From positions 806,001 to 870,000 of the forward strand of contig VTFK01000072.1 in assembly GCA_009617715.1 (NCBI GenBank): 64,000 nt of DNA, read 5' to 3'. The translations under genes were made by a program, and so were the position numbers. Of this stretch, positions 23,775 to 35,454 are shown one piece after another (position 1 is the stretch's first letter; each line of letters opens with the position of its first letter). This DNA is from Plectrocnemia conspersa. Its lineage: Eukaryota; Arthropoda; Insecta; Trichoptera; Polycentropodidae. The notes beneath the pieces are model-generated. The model ran no database searches, was not told the origin of the DNA, and was given only the letters and a program-made list of their open reading frames with translations.

Positions 23775-24930
23775 TAGGATTCGTATTATTATTATAATGT
23801 CTCATTTTTATATCAGTCCACAACCATTACTAATATTTTCGTGTGTAAAACATACATTGCTTGTAATAATCAAATTTAATAAAATAAAAATATTATTAAA
23901 AAACTAGGCTTTTTTTATTTAGCATTATTTTAATTTATTTGCTTAATAGCTAATCTTTACATGAATTTAGTAAAATATAGTCCCATGTTAAAAAATACAT
24001 AACAGAAAAGAAAAATTGTTTTAATATTGTAATATTTTATTGAAGGTGTTTTTTTATTCCATTTTAAAATTAAATGACTATTATATAAAAAAATTCAATA
24101 ATTCCCCTAGCCGTACTTGTTTTCTTATACTTAATTATTTTTAAATTTTCTTTATTTCTAGTATTATATTTATGTACATCTTTATTTCTTATTAAATACT
24201 TTTAGTTAGCAAAATATTGTGTTATGAGTTTCTGTAAAATATAGTCCCATGTTGATGTCTCTTGTTTTAATATTGTAACTATTGTTATATTATTAAATGT
24301 AAAAAAATACCTATTCCATAGCCTTTATAATTTATGCAAAAATAATTATAATTTATAACATAAACTTATATTTAATATCTAAAACTAATTATAATATATT
24401 TTTGAATAATTATTTTAGTATAGTTTTCAATGTGCTTTCATTTTACAACTGCTTTCTGTGGCAACCACTTACTTTTCAAAAAACTCTCACTTCTGGAACC
24501 CATTTAGTTTTGAAAAAATCTATAAAGATCCTTTTATCCTCCTTTCTGATTGTAGTAATTAACAGTAATATTAAGTTAGATAATTTTTGTAAATATACAT
24601 ACACCCTTATTGTTTTCAATAATTTTTATACAGACAGAATTGATAGTGTAAAATAATAAAAAAAATATTTTAAATAATCAATTTAATTTTGTAAGTAACT
24701 AGAGTAATGTAATTTAAAAAATAATATAAAAATAAAATTATTGTCTTTGATACTATATATATATATATTTATATAAAAATATAGTATTATTTTGCCTTAT
24801 TTTAATTATGGTGCAACGATATAACATTTGCTCAATAAATCAAATAAAATAGTATTTAATGACTATGAGATAAACATTCATTGAAAATATTTGCATCATT
24901 AAAACACATATTTTTATTATATGTAAGATA
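23775..24930. other. AT-rich block with short direct repeat
   Basis: The 19-base word TAAAATATAGTCCCATGTT occurs at 23971-23989 and 24235-24253, each followed about 10-35 bases later by GTTTTAATATTGTAA. This indicates an old local duplication. An (AT)n tract lies at about 24753-24768. An 84-codon frame at 24402-24656 is hydrophobic and not recognised. Confidence 0.45.
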
Positions 24931-24934
24931 AAAT

Positions 24935-25490
24935 TAAGACGTTACATAGGATTTTTATAAGACGTATATACAACTTTCAAAAGCAGTCTTAAACCTCTAT
25001 CATTACATTCTGAGAGCTTTTGCTTTTGTAAAAGCTCGCGGTTGAATTTTAAACTATAAATTGGCGCTTGCAACTGCAACACACGACATTTAGAAACACC
25101 ATAATGCGAGCAGAATCCTTGCAACCTTTATTCATTGCCCTTGTAGAGCTTAGTAAAACTAACTCGCAGACGATCCCCACACACACACACAACCACCCTT
25201 AAAATACGCACATCCATATCGGAGACGTTATAAATTGGCTTGATTATTCAAATTACCCAAATACGGCGTTCGTTTATAACCGATGATTAATTATGTTCCA
25301 TACACGACGTGTGCGTGGAACACAACAATGACGCCTAATCCAGCATAATTAAAATGATGTATCTTTATCGTATGAGGCAAAACTCAAACTTAACCCGTGT
25401 CGTGTTGCCTGTGTGTGTGTAAGATATGCATGATGAATAATCTTCTCGTTCGTATCGTCTGAATCGTGAAGGTTAATTATTGCTTTCAAT
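24935..25490. promoter_or_regulatory. Balanced-composition island
   Basis: Includes an ACACACAC tract near 25183, ACACGACGTGTGCG near 25303 and AACCCGTGTCGTG near 25395. A minus-strand 60-codon frame is not recognised. Candidate regulatory element. Confidence 0.3.
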
Positions 25491-25671
25491 GTACAGCAAA
25501 ATCCAAGATAATTATTATACTAGCAACTTTTCTTGTATTCGATGAATAAATCATATGTATCTAAACCAATTTTGTAAAGTAGTCTAACTACATATTAACG
25601 ATTAAAAAAAATGTTACTTTAATCCATAATACTTGATAGTTATATTTTTTATATTGTGAGATACTTTATAA

Positions 25672-25935
25672 AACATGACAATGCGTGTCATCATGTGGCC
25701 AAATATACTCTTGATAAAATCAAGGAACTTGGCCATGCGATTTTATTTTATCTAACATATTTTTTAGACATATTCTGCTTTTTCGGACCACCATTTATTT
25801 TAATCGATTCAACTCTTCCTAGATAAAAATAAATTAAAAATGTAGACAATGTGAAAATTATTGGAATATTTAAAAGCAAAGACATTTTATGCTTATGGAA
25901 TTAAAAAATAATCGAAAGGTAGCGAAGGTTATATC
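25672..25935 (+). pseudogene. Mariner transposase C-terminal fragment
   Basis: HDNACHHVAKYTLDKIKEL (about 25675-25731) matches the mariner HDNARPHVA block with the catalytic Asp present, followed by LGHAILFYLTYFLDI and a FFGPPFILIDST stretch corresponding to the SPDLAPSDYHLF region. The 3' part (GGAATATTTAAAAGCAAAG, about 25862-25880, then GACATTTTATGCTTATGGAA) resembles the same position in the copy at 4415-5200, so both belong to one family. Only the last third of the protein is present. Confidence 0.85.
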
Positions 25936-25939
25936 TTAA

Positions 25940-26210
25940 AAATAAAATAATATTAGAAATATATTTAAGAATGATTTTTTCGGTTGCTATAGATAGATTT
26001 TTATACAATGATAGTTTAGAACTGTATTAAATAATATATTAACTATATATTTTTTGTTTCACTTAAGATACTATATAAACACAAATTTCAATATTGCCTT
26101 AGAATCCAAGTAATTATACAATGTACATAAAATCACACAAAGAGGTTGAGAACAATTAAATATAGATTTGCAATAATTTAATCTAAAATACACATTATAA
26201 TTGCTTATCA
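25940..26210. other. AT-rich spacer
   Basis: No feature recognised. Confidence 0.45.
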
Positions 26211-26214
26211 GTAT

Positions 26215-26780
26215 TAACAGCTCCATAATTGGCCACAAATTATTAACATCGTAAATTTGGGAAACGTAACCCTAGTTATTGAACACGGGAATTAGGCATT
26301 TAAATATTAAACTGCAACGCTTTAATGTACCTATATTACACAATTTAAATTGCTACTACGGATGTAGTATATAAAGAGATATATAATAAATTATTGATAC
26401 AGGATATGTTATCGCGTTTTTCTGCTCTATTGCCTCTTCGATTGCTTTGTACTTTATTTTTACGCCAATAGATATTATGATTTATTATAGGTATTGATCT
26501 ATGGATATTCTTCGATAAACCGATTGATATTCAAGGCGTATTTTGGCTTTGTCTAAAATAAGGGCTGCTGCGTGTGCGTGTCGTATACATTTGAATTTGA
26601 AATTTTCAGTACAAATTTTAGCAAATTGGTACCAAGGTTCTCCAATTTGTATTCAGTGAGTGACGTAATTAAATCAGCCCCATTTGTGGAATTTGTGACG
26701 TTCGCGAGACACTCGAAAGGTTGGTGTTATTTAACGCCGTCTAGTTACTAATTGCTTAAGGATGTTGCGCTAATAAACCG
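26215..26780. promoter_or_regulatory. Balanced-composition island
   Basis: Two patches: 26220-26340 and 26400-26780, the latter with GCTGCTGCGTGTGCGTGTCG, GTGACGTAATT (CRE half-site) near 26661 and GTGACGTTCGCGAG near 26695. No coding domain. Confidence 0.3.
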
Positions 26781-26784
26781 CATT

Positions 26785-27595
26785 TGACGTACTAATTGTG
26801 TGCATTTAAAATATTATTTTATATATACAAAAAAAAAATTAAACGTTTCATGTAACATCTAGATTCATTAAACGTTTATATATGTTGAAAGTGTGAACAA
26901 TGAACATTTAATATATTCTTTCTTAATCGATCAACAGTGCATTATTATTTTTTATTGGATTTATCCTAGATTCAAAGTTGAGGTTCTCAAAGTTCTTTTT
27001 CTATTGAGAATTGCTTAAAAACAAAACTTACAGATAAACATATAATTAACTGCATTCGATCAAATAATCACGAATAATATAAGAAATGCAAATGGAATAT
27101 ATTTTATTATATTATTTTTTATGTGATTCTAAGACTTAATTTTATAAAAAAAGTGTTTATTTATTATAAAATTTTATTAATACTATTTATATTAAATATG
27201 CTTAAGAAAATATTTTGTACTATGTATTTATGTTGAAGCTTTATAAATCTGGTTACCGAAGTCTCAATTGATCCAGTAAGTACTGTCAATCATTCAAAAA
27301 AAGCTCTTATGATGTGCTTAAACGAAATGTCAAATATTATAATATCCGAAATTTTTGTGATTTTCCTATTTTAACAATGTCAAATAAAACGATGTTAATA
27401 ATACATACATTTTTTAAAGTGAATAATTTATTTCGAATATTATAAATAAACAATTAAAAAATCGTAAAAGAAACACGAATTAAGTGAAGCTAAAAGAGCG
27501 AATATAATTTTATTGCATATTATTGAATGAATACATCGGAAATTAATAAACATTTTAATTGTTCACGAAACGCTTCCTAAAATGCTTTAAAACGG
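26785..27595. other. AT-rich spacer
   Basis: Probably includes the 5' end of the Tc1-like element that follows, but no terminal inverted repeat could be picked out. Confidence 0.45.
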
Positions 27596-27599
27596 TGCA

Positions 27600-28545
27600 A
27601 TAAATGTGGTTATTACTAATCAAAGCCAAGAACTGGAAGAAAATGAGAGACAACTGCCCAGGAAAATCAAATGATGGTTCGCCCTTGAAAAATCATCGAA
27701 AAATGTCTTCAAAGCTGGTTACTAAAGTCTCTGCAAGCGGAGGGCCGTCCATATTTTCGCAAACGTTGAATAGAAAGCTCAACAATGTGGAACTCAGAGG
27801 TTGTAAAGCCATGTACACCAGGAATTTCAGAAATAAATAAAACTCAAAAGTTAGAGTGAGCCTGCAAACACCGAGATTGAACATCTGAAGATTAGGCGAA
27901 AGTCTGATGAAACCAACTTTAAGATAATTCTTAACTAAAATTCGTAAATATAAAATAAAATATTAAAAACATAATTTATTCAAACAAATTTAAAGCAATA
28001 ATTTTTTACAATAATCATACATTTTTAACATTTTTTTTTAAGTTTTTGCGACACGTGCATCGAAGAAAAATATCTTACTGATTGCATAGTACCCAAAGTC
28101 AAATATTCTGGCGGAAGCGTTTTGGTATGGGATGTAGCAGCAGCAGGGGTAGAAAACCTCTACATTTGCGAGGATAATATAAATAGTGACATTTATTATT
28201 CAATATTAGAATTCACTTTAATGGATACCGACTGGAAAATATTTCCAATCACAAACCGCGCCACCATTTGATTCCAGAAAGAAAACGCTCCGTGCCATAC
28301 TTCGCGAAATGAACCTGCACAGTCAGCAGACCTAAAACCTATAGAGCATTTATGGGTAAAATTAAAACGATAGGTTTCCCAACACAACTTCAAATTCAAA
28401 ATTGAGCAGCGAGAAAAATTACAGATGGAATGGAGAAAATTGTCTCCGTCCACCTGTATAGAATTAGTTGACAATATGCCAAAAAAGGTTGCAGCTGCTA
28501 TAATGGTAAGGGTGGGCCTACTAATTATTAAAAATAAGCTTAAAA
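27600..28545 (+). pseudogene. Tc1-like transposase pseudogene
   Basis: Nearly full-length but dead Tc1/mariner-superfamily DDE transposase on the + strand. In order: the N-terminal DNA-binding part (SSKLVTKVSASGG, TLNRKLNNVELRG), the LE-ACKHRD-TSED block (about 27846-27900), in which the conserved Trp positions of LEWAxxHxxWT are stops, VKYSGGSVLVWDVAAAGV (about 28097-28150, the GGSVMVWGcfs block), ENAPCHTS (about 28283-28306, the DNApcHt motif with Asp to Glu), and SADLKPIEHLWVKLKR (about 28325-28372, the SPDLNPIEnlW block). It ends with the TCIELVDNMPKKVAAAI segment at about 28451-28500. An (AT)20 tract follows at 28691. The minus frame over 28196-28561 is only a shadow. Confidence 0.92.
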
Positions 28546-28687
28546 TTAACACATCAAACATTCTAAATCAGTTTTTTTTTTTTTTATTTTCACGATTTTC
28601 CAAAATATAACACATTTATTAAAGTACTCCAATAATATAGGCAGAGCCTTTTTATATATATATTTATTAATTATTTATTACTATATT

Positions 28688-28690
<3 letters not shown>

Positions 28691-28731
<41 letters not shown>
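28691..28731. repeat. (AT)n microsatellite
   Basis: About twenty uninterrupted AT units, directly visible. Confidence 0.95.
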
Positions 28732-28732
<1 letters not shown>

Positions 28733-28734
28733 TT

Positions 28735-29150
28735 TAAAGTAGGGAGCTGTCATATCGGATCACTGGACAAGTCAATCAATGTCACCAAAGTGTTGAATCA
28801 ATTGACGTAGAAAAATGTCAATGATTTCTCTAACGGATATTTAAGTAAAATTAAACTTAAAATAATATATTCAAGCATTATTGATATATTACGAAGTTAT
28901 TTTATTAAATCATACGCGTAACTTAAAAATGATTTTTAACTAGTATTTTATAGTTTTACTTTATGTATAATTTTATTATTTATTTCTAAATATTGCCGAC
29001 GTCAAATGTGATGAACTTTGATATAAAAATTTTGGATGGTTCACAATATATTGCTGACAGCTTCGTGCAATAGTTTTCTGTTTTTTGTTTTTTGCTCAGT
29101 CACTTATTTCTTCTTGTACTTGATCTACATTACTAATTATTAAGAAAACT
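28735..29150. other. AT-rich spacer
   Basis: Mildly mixed composition near 28740-28830; no feature recognised. Confidence 0.45.
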
Positions 29151-29154
29151 ACGC

Positions 29155-29950
29155 GGTAAACTCTTAAATACAGGTTTGAGAAGTTGAAGATTTGGCGTTC
29201 TTATGGGCCTGATTCGGTTCCCGTATTAATTTTGAAGGGTTGGAAGGATTTGGTTAATTTGTTTATGATAGGTTTGGATATAGACAGCAATGGTCGTTTA
29301 GGATCTTTCGCATTTTTATTTCTATAATATTTTTTTTAGTAACTATATTTATTAACCGGTGAAAATGTATTAAGATAAGATTTACTAAAACGCCAATGAA
29401 AATATAACTACAGCGTAACAGGTTTTGGTTTTTGGTTGTCGTTATATTTCATAATTAAGTGTTTGATAATCTAGATAAATAAATACTATATACATATATG
29501 TATATATGAATATGCATAGCATATACAACAATATACTTCTAAGACGTAGAACATAGCATGCGCATATTTCAAAACGAATTTGACAAATCACCTCAATTTC
29601 GCTTTCCGCGTTGGCAATTTTCTCTCCGTTGCGAATTAGGTACATGGGTTGCAATCTCGTTGTGAATCGTTTATGACATACATGTGGTTACATCAAATAG
29701 CGACGATAATGACGGACCTTACTTGACCAACACGTACGAAACGGAAACTCTTCAAAGGCAATAATTTTCTCGCGTTACATTGATGCGAAATGGTGGCGAT
29801 GCATCACGATGCACATAACGACTTGTTAGGCTTTCAAGGGTCGCTAATGACGGGGTCCTGGTGACCTCTTCTCGCTTTGATTTAAACAAGTGCTATAAAA
29901 TGTTATGAAGAATAAATCATGGGGTAACATTTGTGAGAATTGAAAGTGGC
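29155..29950. promoter_or_regulatory. Split balanced-composition island
   Basis: Two patches (29160-29310 and 29560-29930) around an AT-only stretch. The second holds CGACGATAATGACGG near 29700 and GATGCATCACGATGCAC near 29798 with repeated GATGCA words. No protein family recognised in the 70-codon minus frame at 29442-29654. Confidence 0.3.
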
Positions 29951-30330
29951 GTTTGTTTCTTGGATACTTTTACTAAATAACTATTTATCATTTACTTTTT
30001 TTGATTTTCATAACAGGACTAATTGTGATGCTAGAATTTTATAAAATATATTTACATATCAAGTGACACGATTTTTTTAGTCTGTTATTGCTTTAACGCG
30101 TTATAGCAAATGAAACATAAATCATCGTAACAGAAGCGCCATCAAGAGCCAAGACCAAAAAAAGGCCGTCAAGTTCGATTGACTGTCAAGGTTTTCCTGA
30201 ATCACCGAATTATATATAATATATAAAATATATCTACAAATTCACAGAACTTAACACAATTAATTCAAATGGCATTAGTATTAAAATTAATTGAATTTTA
30301 TCCCTTCTTCATATCTAAGTACTTCTACCA
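29951..30330. other. Mixed AT-rich spacer
   Basis: No feature recognised. Confidence 0.4.
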
Positions 30331-30334
30331 CTAA

Positions 30335-30665
30335 TATATACATATGTTCCCAATCTATCTCCATCAACGTCATTAACACCATTTCTCGTCACTCTCCAGA
30401 CGCATGCCCTCCCTTAATGCGTTGCACCAGTTGTCGCCGTTTAATGTGGGCGGAATTAACGCTTTGATTTCGCCCACCCCTGCTACCCCCGGGCACGTGT
30501 CACTTGCACGCATTGTCTCCGAACCGGACACGTGACCCGTACGTCATATCCACTCTGCATTCAAACCGAACAACTTTGACTCGCGCGGTAGTAGTGGGCG
30601 GGGACGTACATTAAAAGTTTCAGCGCCGCTGCGAATGACCATCGCTTCACGGACGAATGAGCTAA
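30335..30665. promoter_or_regulatory. Promoter-like GC island with E-boxes and GC boxes
   Basis: The densest transcription-factor-like island in the window. Two CACGTG E-boxes (30494-30499 and 30529-30534, the second in GGACACGTGACC), GC boxes GGGCGG (30448-30453) and GGGCGGGG (30596-30603), and an ACGTCA half-CRE (30541-30546). CpG is abundant and there is no long open frame. It could be a promoter with a non-coding first exon or an enhancer. No TATA box or obvious donor is seen just downstream. Confidence 0.45.
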
Positions 30666-30669
30666 ATAT

Positions 30670-32425
30670 TTTTTATATTTACTTATGCATGTGTCAAAAG
30701 TGCACATTAGATTTGTAATATATTCTATAAGTAACTAGGTTTTGTTACAGATTTTTGTATAGAAAGCACACTTTAATAAAAAAAAGTACGTGAAACTATA
30801 TAATCTATAGCTCTCGCAAAAAAATCAATGGTTGTATACCCAGGGCAAAATATATTGTTTTGTTGGCATTCTCTTATACAAAGTGTTTTTTTTTTGTTCT
30901 AGTAAGATCTGTCTTCTATTGTGTGATGTATGGGCTTAATTTTTAAATGGGTTTATAATGATATAGTGTCGAAGATCTCTATTTTCGTTGTTCAAATGGT
31001 CGTTATGGTGACTTAATATTTTATTTTAGCTCGGCAAAACTACTTTTCATAAAATCCAAGGTATAAAAAAAATAATTAAATTCTAAATTTTTTTTGTTGC
31101 CATTGAGAATACTTGCTCTTTCCGTTGATGTTGGCTTAATTTCGAGCAGAGATTTATATAAAATATTTAGATGTTATCTACGTTTTTCGATTGCTGGATT
31201 ACATGAATATTTTTAACCAGAGAAATATTTTGGGGGTTTAATATTTTTGTACTATTTAAAAAATAAAAAAAGATTTTATATATTTTTTTTAAATATTATT
31301 GATATTTTTAAATTTCGAAAAAAAATATTGTTAACATCATTGGGCTTTTGTAAAAAAAATATTAAATCAATAAGCTGCTTATTTATATTTTCGCTGCGAA
31401 AAATTTTTAGTGATCGTTTTTTTACTCTTTTAGTAAAAAATTAAATAGTCTCGAGTTTCGGGTTAATTTTCCAAAAGTCCAACGAGACGGCTCAAAGACC
31501 AGAAATCACTAGTTACAACATAATAAATACATGAAAAATATGTTATTTATACTAAAAAATATACGAAAACTATAAATTTAATTTAATTAAAATTTTACAG
31601 AAAAATATGTTTTACGGATCTTAATAAAATAGTAAAACGCACAATTAATTTCACCCTTACCATTTTAAGATATATTTTTCGAATAAACCTGAAGGATTTA
31701 TTAACGTGCACATTTGGAAAACCCTACTGCTTTGTAATATTTTGGGCTTAGATTTAGATTAAGATTTGTTTTAACCTTTGTTTTTTAGCTCGACGTACCC
31801 TGTTATATAAATATATCGCTATTTTTATGTTTCTTAAAAAACAGCACGAATCAAATACGTCTACAAAGCATATACGGTTTCTCAACGGGTGGTTAATTGC
31901 TTATCCTAAAACGGTTTTGCGCATTTTGTAAAACAATATTTATTGATTAGCAAACTAAACTCATAAACATTAAAATCGTTAATGCTGCAACAAATAGTAA
32001 AAAGTATTCAAAGAGCAAAATTATTTTGGCCTAATCTCAAGGAATAGAAACCACGTAAAGAACAAAAGTAGTTATTCACTATGTTTATTTAGGACACAAT
32101 TTCGTTTAATTGGGACAGTAAATGCAAATTCCAATTGCTCGAAAATAGGTAACAATTTATTATGTTACGATAAAAATAAAACTGTGTGTATCGCGCACTT
32201 TTACACCAATATATTACGCATACATATAATAAGTTAATATTTTATGTATTTATATTATTCAATAGCATTTTAGATACATTTATATTTAAATTAAAGTGAT
32301 TATATAGTTGTTTATTGGTGTTTTGTAGTGTTTAATTTTAAAAGATTAGAAGTAAAAGCGTTTAGAAGTTACCACTGTCTTGTTTAAGTCTCATTGTTTT
32401 TAATTTCAAACATACAAACGTAGCT
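30670..32425. other. AT-rich block, no gene seen
   Basis: A+T-rich with poly-T and poly-A runs. A 65-codon Phe/Lys-rich frame at 31247-31444 is a composition artefact. Confidence 0.55.
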
Positions 32426-32429
32426 TATA

Positions 32430-32660
32430 CACCGTAATTTCCCAAGTTCTCCCCTATCTGCGCATAATTACTTACCAAGCACCCGCGCCCAAATTACATT
32501 CAAACTATTCACCCAAGATAGCGCACGAGCGAACAAACTTTTCCGAACAACAAATTAATGACTTACTAATGCCTAATAAGCGGCGTCGATTCATAACGCG
32601 GCCAAAGCGCATTATAACAATTCCGAAACGATCGAATCCCTATAGGACAAAGATGGATAG
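32430..32660. promoter_or_regulatory. Balanced-composition island
   Basis: Includes CACCCGCGCCCAAATTAC near 32481 and GCGGCGTCGATTC near 32580 followed by GCGGCCAAAGCGC. No coding domain. Confidence 0.3.
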
Positions 32661-32834
32661 CTTAAGGTTTCCAACATTTGTCGGGTCTAATTTATTTTCA
32701 ATAAACTAAACTACAGCAAAAGGAATATAAGATGGAAACAAAATCTGGCTCGTCAAAAAAAAACAAATCGTAACAACAACTTCATGTTTTGTTTTATCAT
32801 TATTGACATGACAACTGAAGGGTATTCGAATCAT

Positions 32835-32955
32835 CTAAAAGTGTTCTTCATATTCTCTGGTCCTGCGCCAGTTATCTCCAGTTGTCAGCTACTGATGTAC
32901 TGACATCTTTTGTCACATCGTCCAACCACTAAAGATCTTGGTCCGTATTTTTCAG
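32835..32955 (-). pseudogene. RTE-like LINE 3'-terminal ORF fragment
   Basis: The minus-strand translation gives WLDDVTKDVST, then ADNWR, a stop, and LAQDQR. This is the C-terminal signature of RTE/craniofacial-protein-2-like non-LTR retrotransposons (RWLDDVxxDL...NWRxLAQDRxxWR). Only about 35 codons are left and a stop interrupts it. It lies just 5' of the candidate exon at 33027. Confidence 0.7.
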
Positions 32956-33026
32956 ACTTTATACTCGTAGGTATATAAAACTGTTGATATACTCGAAAGA
33001 ATACTCATTTATTTGTTTATTTGTAG

Positions 33027-33111
33027 GATGCTGTTCCCGTTGTCGTAACAGGCATATTATTCATATCAATAAGGACGATGCAGTACTGCGAAAAATATAC
33101 GGACGGATTAT
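33027..33111 (+). CDS. Candidate 85-bp internal exon
   Basis: A textbook acceptor (a T-rich tract ending TTTATTTGTAG at 33026) and a textbook donor (GTAAGTAC from 33112) bracket 85 bases of balanced composition in AT-rich flanks. Two of three frames are open. Frame 1 reads DAVPVVVTGILFISIRTM then QYCEKYTDGL, a hydrophobic segment followed by a polar tail. Frame 3 reads CCSRCRNRHIIHINK then DDAVLRKIYGRI. If frame 1 is used the exon is phase 0 in and phase 1 out, which fits the entry phase of the candidate exon at 58043. No family recognised in either frame. It could also be a non-coding or untranslated exon. Confidence 0.4.
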
Positions 33112-33395
33112 GTAAGTACATTTTATGAATCATTTAGAATAATCACAAACTTGAGGTTTTTAAATAGTCAAATGCTGTAATGTGATAAAATAAATAAAAA
33201 TCATTCATATCAAGAAAAATAACTCATGTAAATAAATATAAACGATAAAGCTAGTCGAGGATTAGAACGAAAGGATTCATGTATTTGAACAGGTTATAGC
33301 GGCAATATACCAATTCGTTTTAACTCAGGTTCATGATAAAATCCTTTGAGCGTTTAAAAATATAAACCCAATTGTAATAATAAATAACAGTAAGG
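33112..33395. other. AT-rich spacer
   Basis: No feature recognised. Confidence 0.4.
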
Positions 33396-33399
33396 TCGG

Positions 33400-33655
33400 G
33401 TCTTAATAGCCACCAGCCCTTGAGCGGTTGTCCCTTGTATGGCCGCTTGCTTCATTTCCGCGCGACGTTTCGAAACGGACGATGTGTTCATGGTCCGGAC
33501 GACTGGTGACATACTCAGCCACACATATTATGCGGCGGTATCCTTTGACCCCGAAAATCGCCAGTTAAGCCACGGACAAGGGTCACGGTCCATTTCTGCA
33601 CTACCCTATACATACGCAAGGCCGTGGCTGGGCGTCAATGGCAAGGGATGATATT
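33400..33655. promoter_or_regulatory. Balanced-composition island
   Basis: GC-rich and CpG-containing. A 70-codon + frame (33439-33651, with RRFETDDVFMVRTTGD) reads through nearly all of it and ends in TGA. It lies about 330 bases after the candidate exon at 33027, but no acceptor is evident in front of it. No family is recognised; either coding or conserved non-coding. Confidence 0.3.
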
Positions 33656-33659
33656 TATT

Positions 33660-34090
33660 AAAACTTTCGGTACGACATGAAAATATTATTAAACAATTTG
33701 TGTTTTTATAAATGTTTGAAAAAGGTTTGCAACACATGGCTTTAAATGATGAACGTGTTAAAACACGGATCGTTGATTTTTATCGTATTTTACACAAATT
33801 GCGATGTGCTAGACATGCATTTTTTTCTTTATAAAAATATTTATTCTGTACATACGTACATATGTGTTGTATCTATTTACAAACGAATGCGTTTTTAAGT
33901 ATTATAAAGTGAAGAGATGGCCATAGTCTTAAAGTTCGCTAGAGAATATTATTTAAAAGCAATTAGATCCCTTTAAAATAAGTTAAAAGTCTATAAAATC
34001 TAGGTATGAAAAATAGATATCTTTCCCAATGATTACAGATAATATCAATGTAACACTGTGTCTCCATTATACAAATCTATCGATGATGTT
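33660..34090. other. AT-rich spacer
   Basis: No feature recognised. Confidence 0.45.
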
Positions 34091-34094
34091 CTTG

Positions 34095-34470
34095 CAAGTT
34101 TTCCTTAGCAAGTATTTCACATAGGCTTTATCGCTCTTTGACAACGTTTATACTTCCTCTTGAATTTTCCATTCCACAGATCTTTGGCCCCCTCGCACAT
34201 AGCCGCCGCCCTTTTCTCCCTTTTCTCTTCCGCGGGGACTGTCCCCAGGCGCAATTTATCATTCCCGTCACGCACCGGCCATCCTTCTTGGACGGAACTT
34301 AATCCATACATGGGTGTTCCATATAAATAGGAAATATTTTATTGTATGCGAAGTCCGCAGTAGCATTTATGTTAGCGCCTTTTATTGAACTCCGTGGAAA
34401 AATTGCGAAAACGTCCGCCAGAGGCCCGGAACTACGTGTCTTTCTCTTTTTCTCGGTTGCTATAAATTTC
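34095..34470. promoter_or_regulatory. Balanced-composition island with minus-strand frame
   Basis: A minus-strand ATG frame of 64 codons (34117-34311, starting MYGLSSVQEGWPV, Lys/Arg-rich towards its end) occupies the GC-rich core. The start context is ACACCCATGT. No domain is recognised; a small protein is possible but unsupported. Confidence 0.25.
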
Positions 34471-34474
34471 GTGA

Positions 34475-35450
34475 TAAATTTTTATCACTACACCACTCAA
34501 CGATAAATTCTTATTGTAATACAAATAAAGTTTTTATACGTTCCTGTATCCAGTAAAAATATAACCTGCGGGTTGTTGCCTTCCGTTAATAAATATTTCA
34601 CATTAATCATACATAACTGTATTAATTGCTAAACAAAAACATTTTTTATGATTATTTTGATTTAATTGTGTTCTAAAATCTTTCACTTCTTTTTAAAAAA
34701 AATATAAACTAAATGTGTTGATTCAGGTGCAGGATATTTTTTGTATTCAGGAGAAAATTTGGAAGGTAACCAAAAGCTTATAGTTAAAAAAAAAAAAAAG
34801 TGTTTTAATTATGAAGCTTAAGACAATTTATGACTAATTACCTAACTAGGAAACTAAAGCTACAAAAACAATATACTTCTAAAGCATTTTATGTTTATAC
34901 TTAAATTCAAGTTTGGTCTAATCATAATCACTGATTCTAGAAATTAGTAGGTTATTGTTGTTCTGCGTAATATTTCTTGGTATGATTATAGTAATGTTAT
35001 TTAATTGTTAGTATTATAAACGTACTAAAAAGTTTTTATATATAGGTGTATTTTATATTATTTTTATCGATTAAATATAATTCCTTTATAATAAATAATC
35101 TAAATATTTAAAATATAATTAAAATAATTTATTAATATACAAAACTTTTATATATATATAAAATCCATCTTTTTTCTGATAACAGGTGCTCACAACACTT
35201 TTTACTTCTAGGGTCACCATTAAAACTTTTAGCTGGCAAATGGTCCGCACGCTGTGCAATAATATACTGACTTCCTTAAAATAAAAAAAAAACCATTAAT
35301 GCAGTAATAAATATTAAACGAGCTTACAAAATTGTTATACATACTTAGTAGGCATTATTTTTTAATTTATGATTGAAAAATAAAATATGTTGTTCAAGTT
35401 TTATATATACAGAATCTAGTACATCAGATTTAATATTTTAAATTATCTCA
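34475..35450. other. AT-rich spacer
   Basis: Includes an A run near 34786-34799 and TATATA words. No feature recognised. Confidence 0.5.
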
Positions 35451-35454
35451 TAGA

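Noticed and set aside
28196..28561. 121-codon minus-strand frame
   Set aside because: It is the antisense shadow of the Tc1-like transposase pseudogene on the + strand.
31247..31444. 65-codon Phe/Ile/Lys-rich frame
   Set aside because: Residue content is what AT-only DNA encodes; no support for coding.
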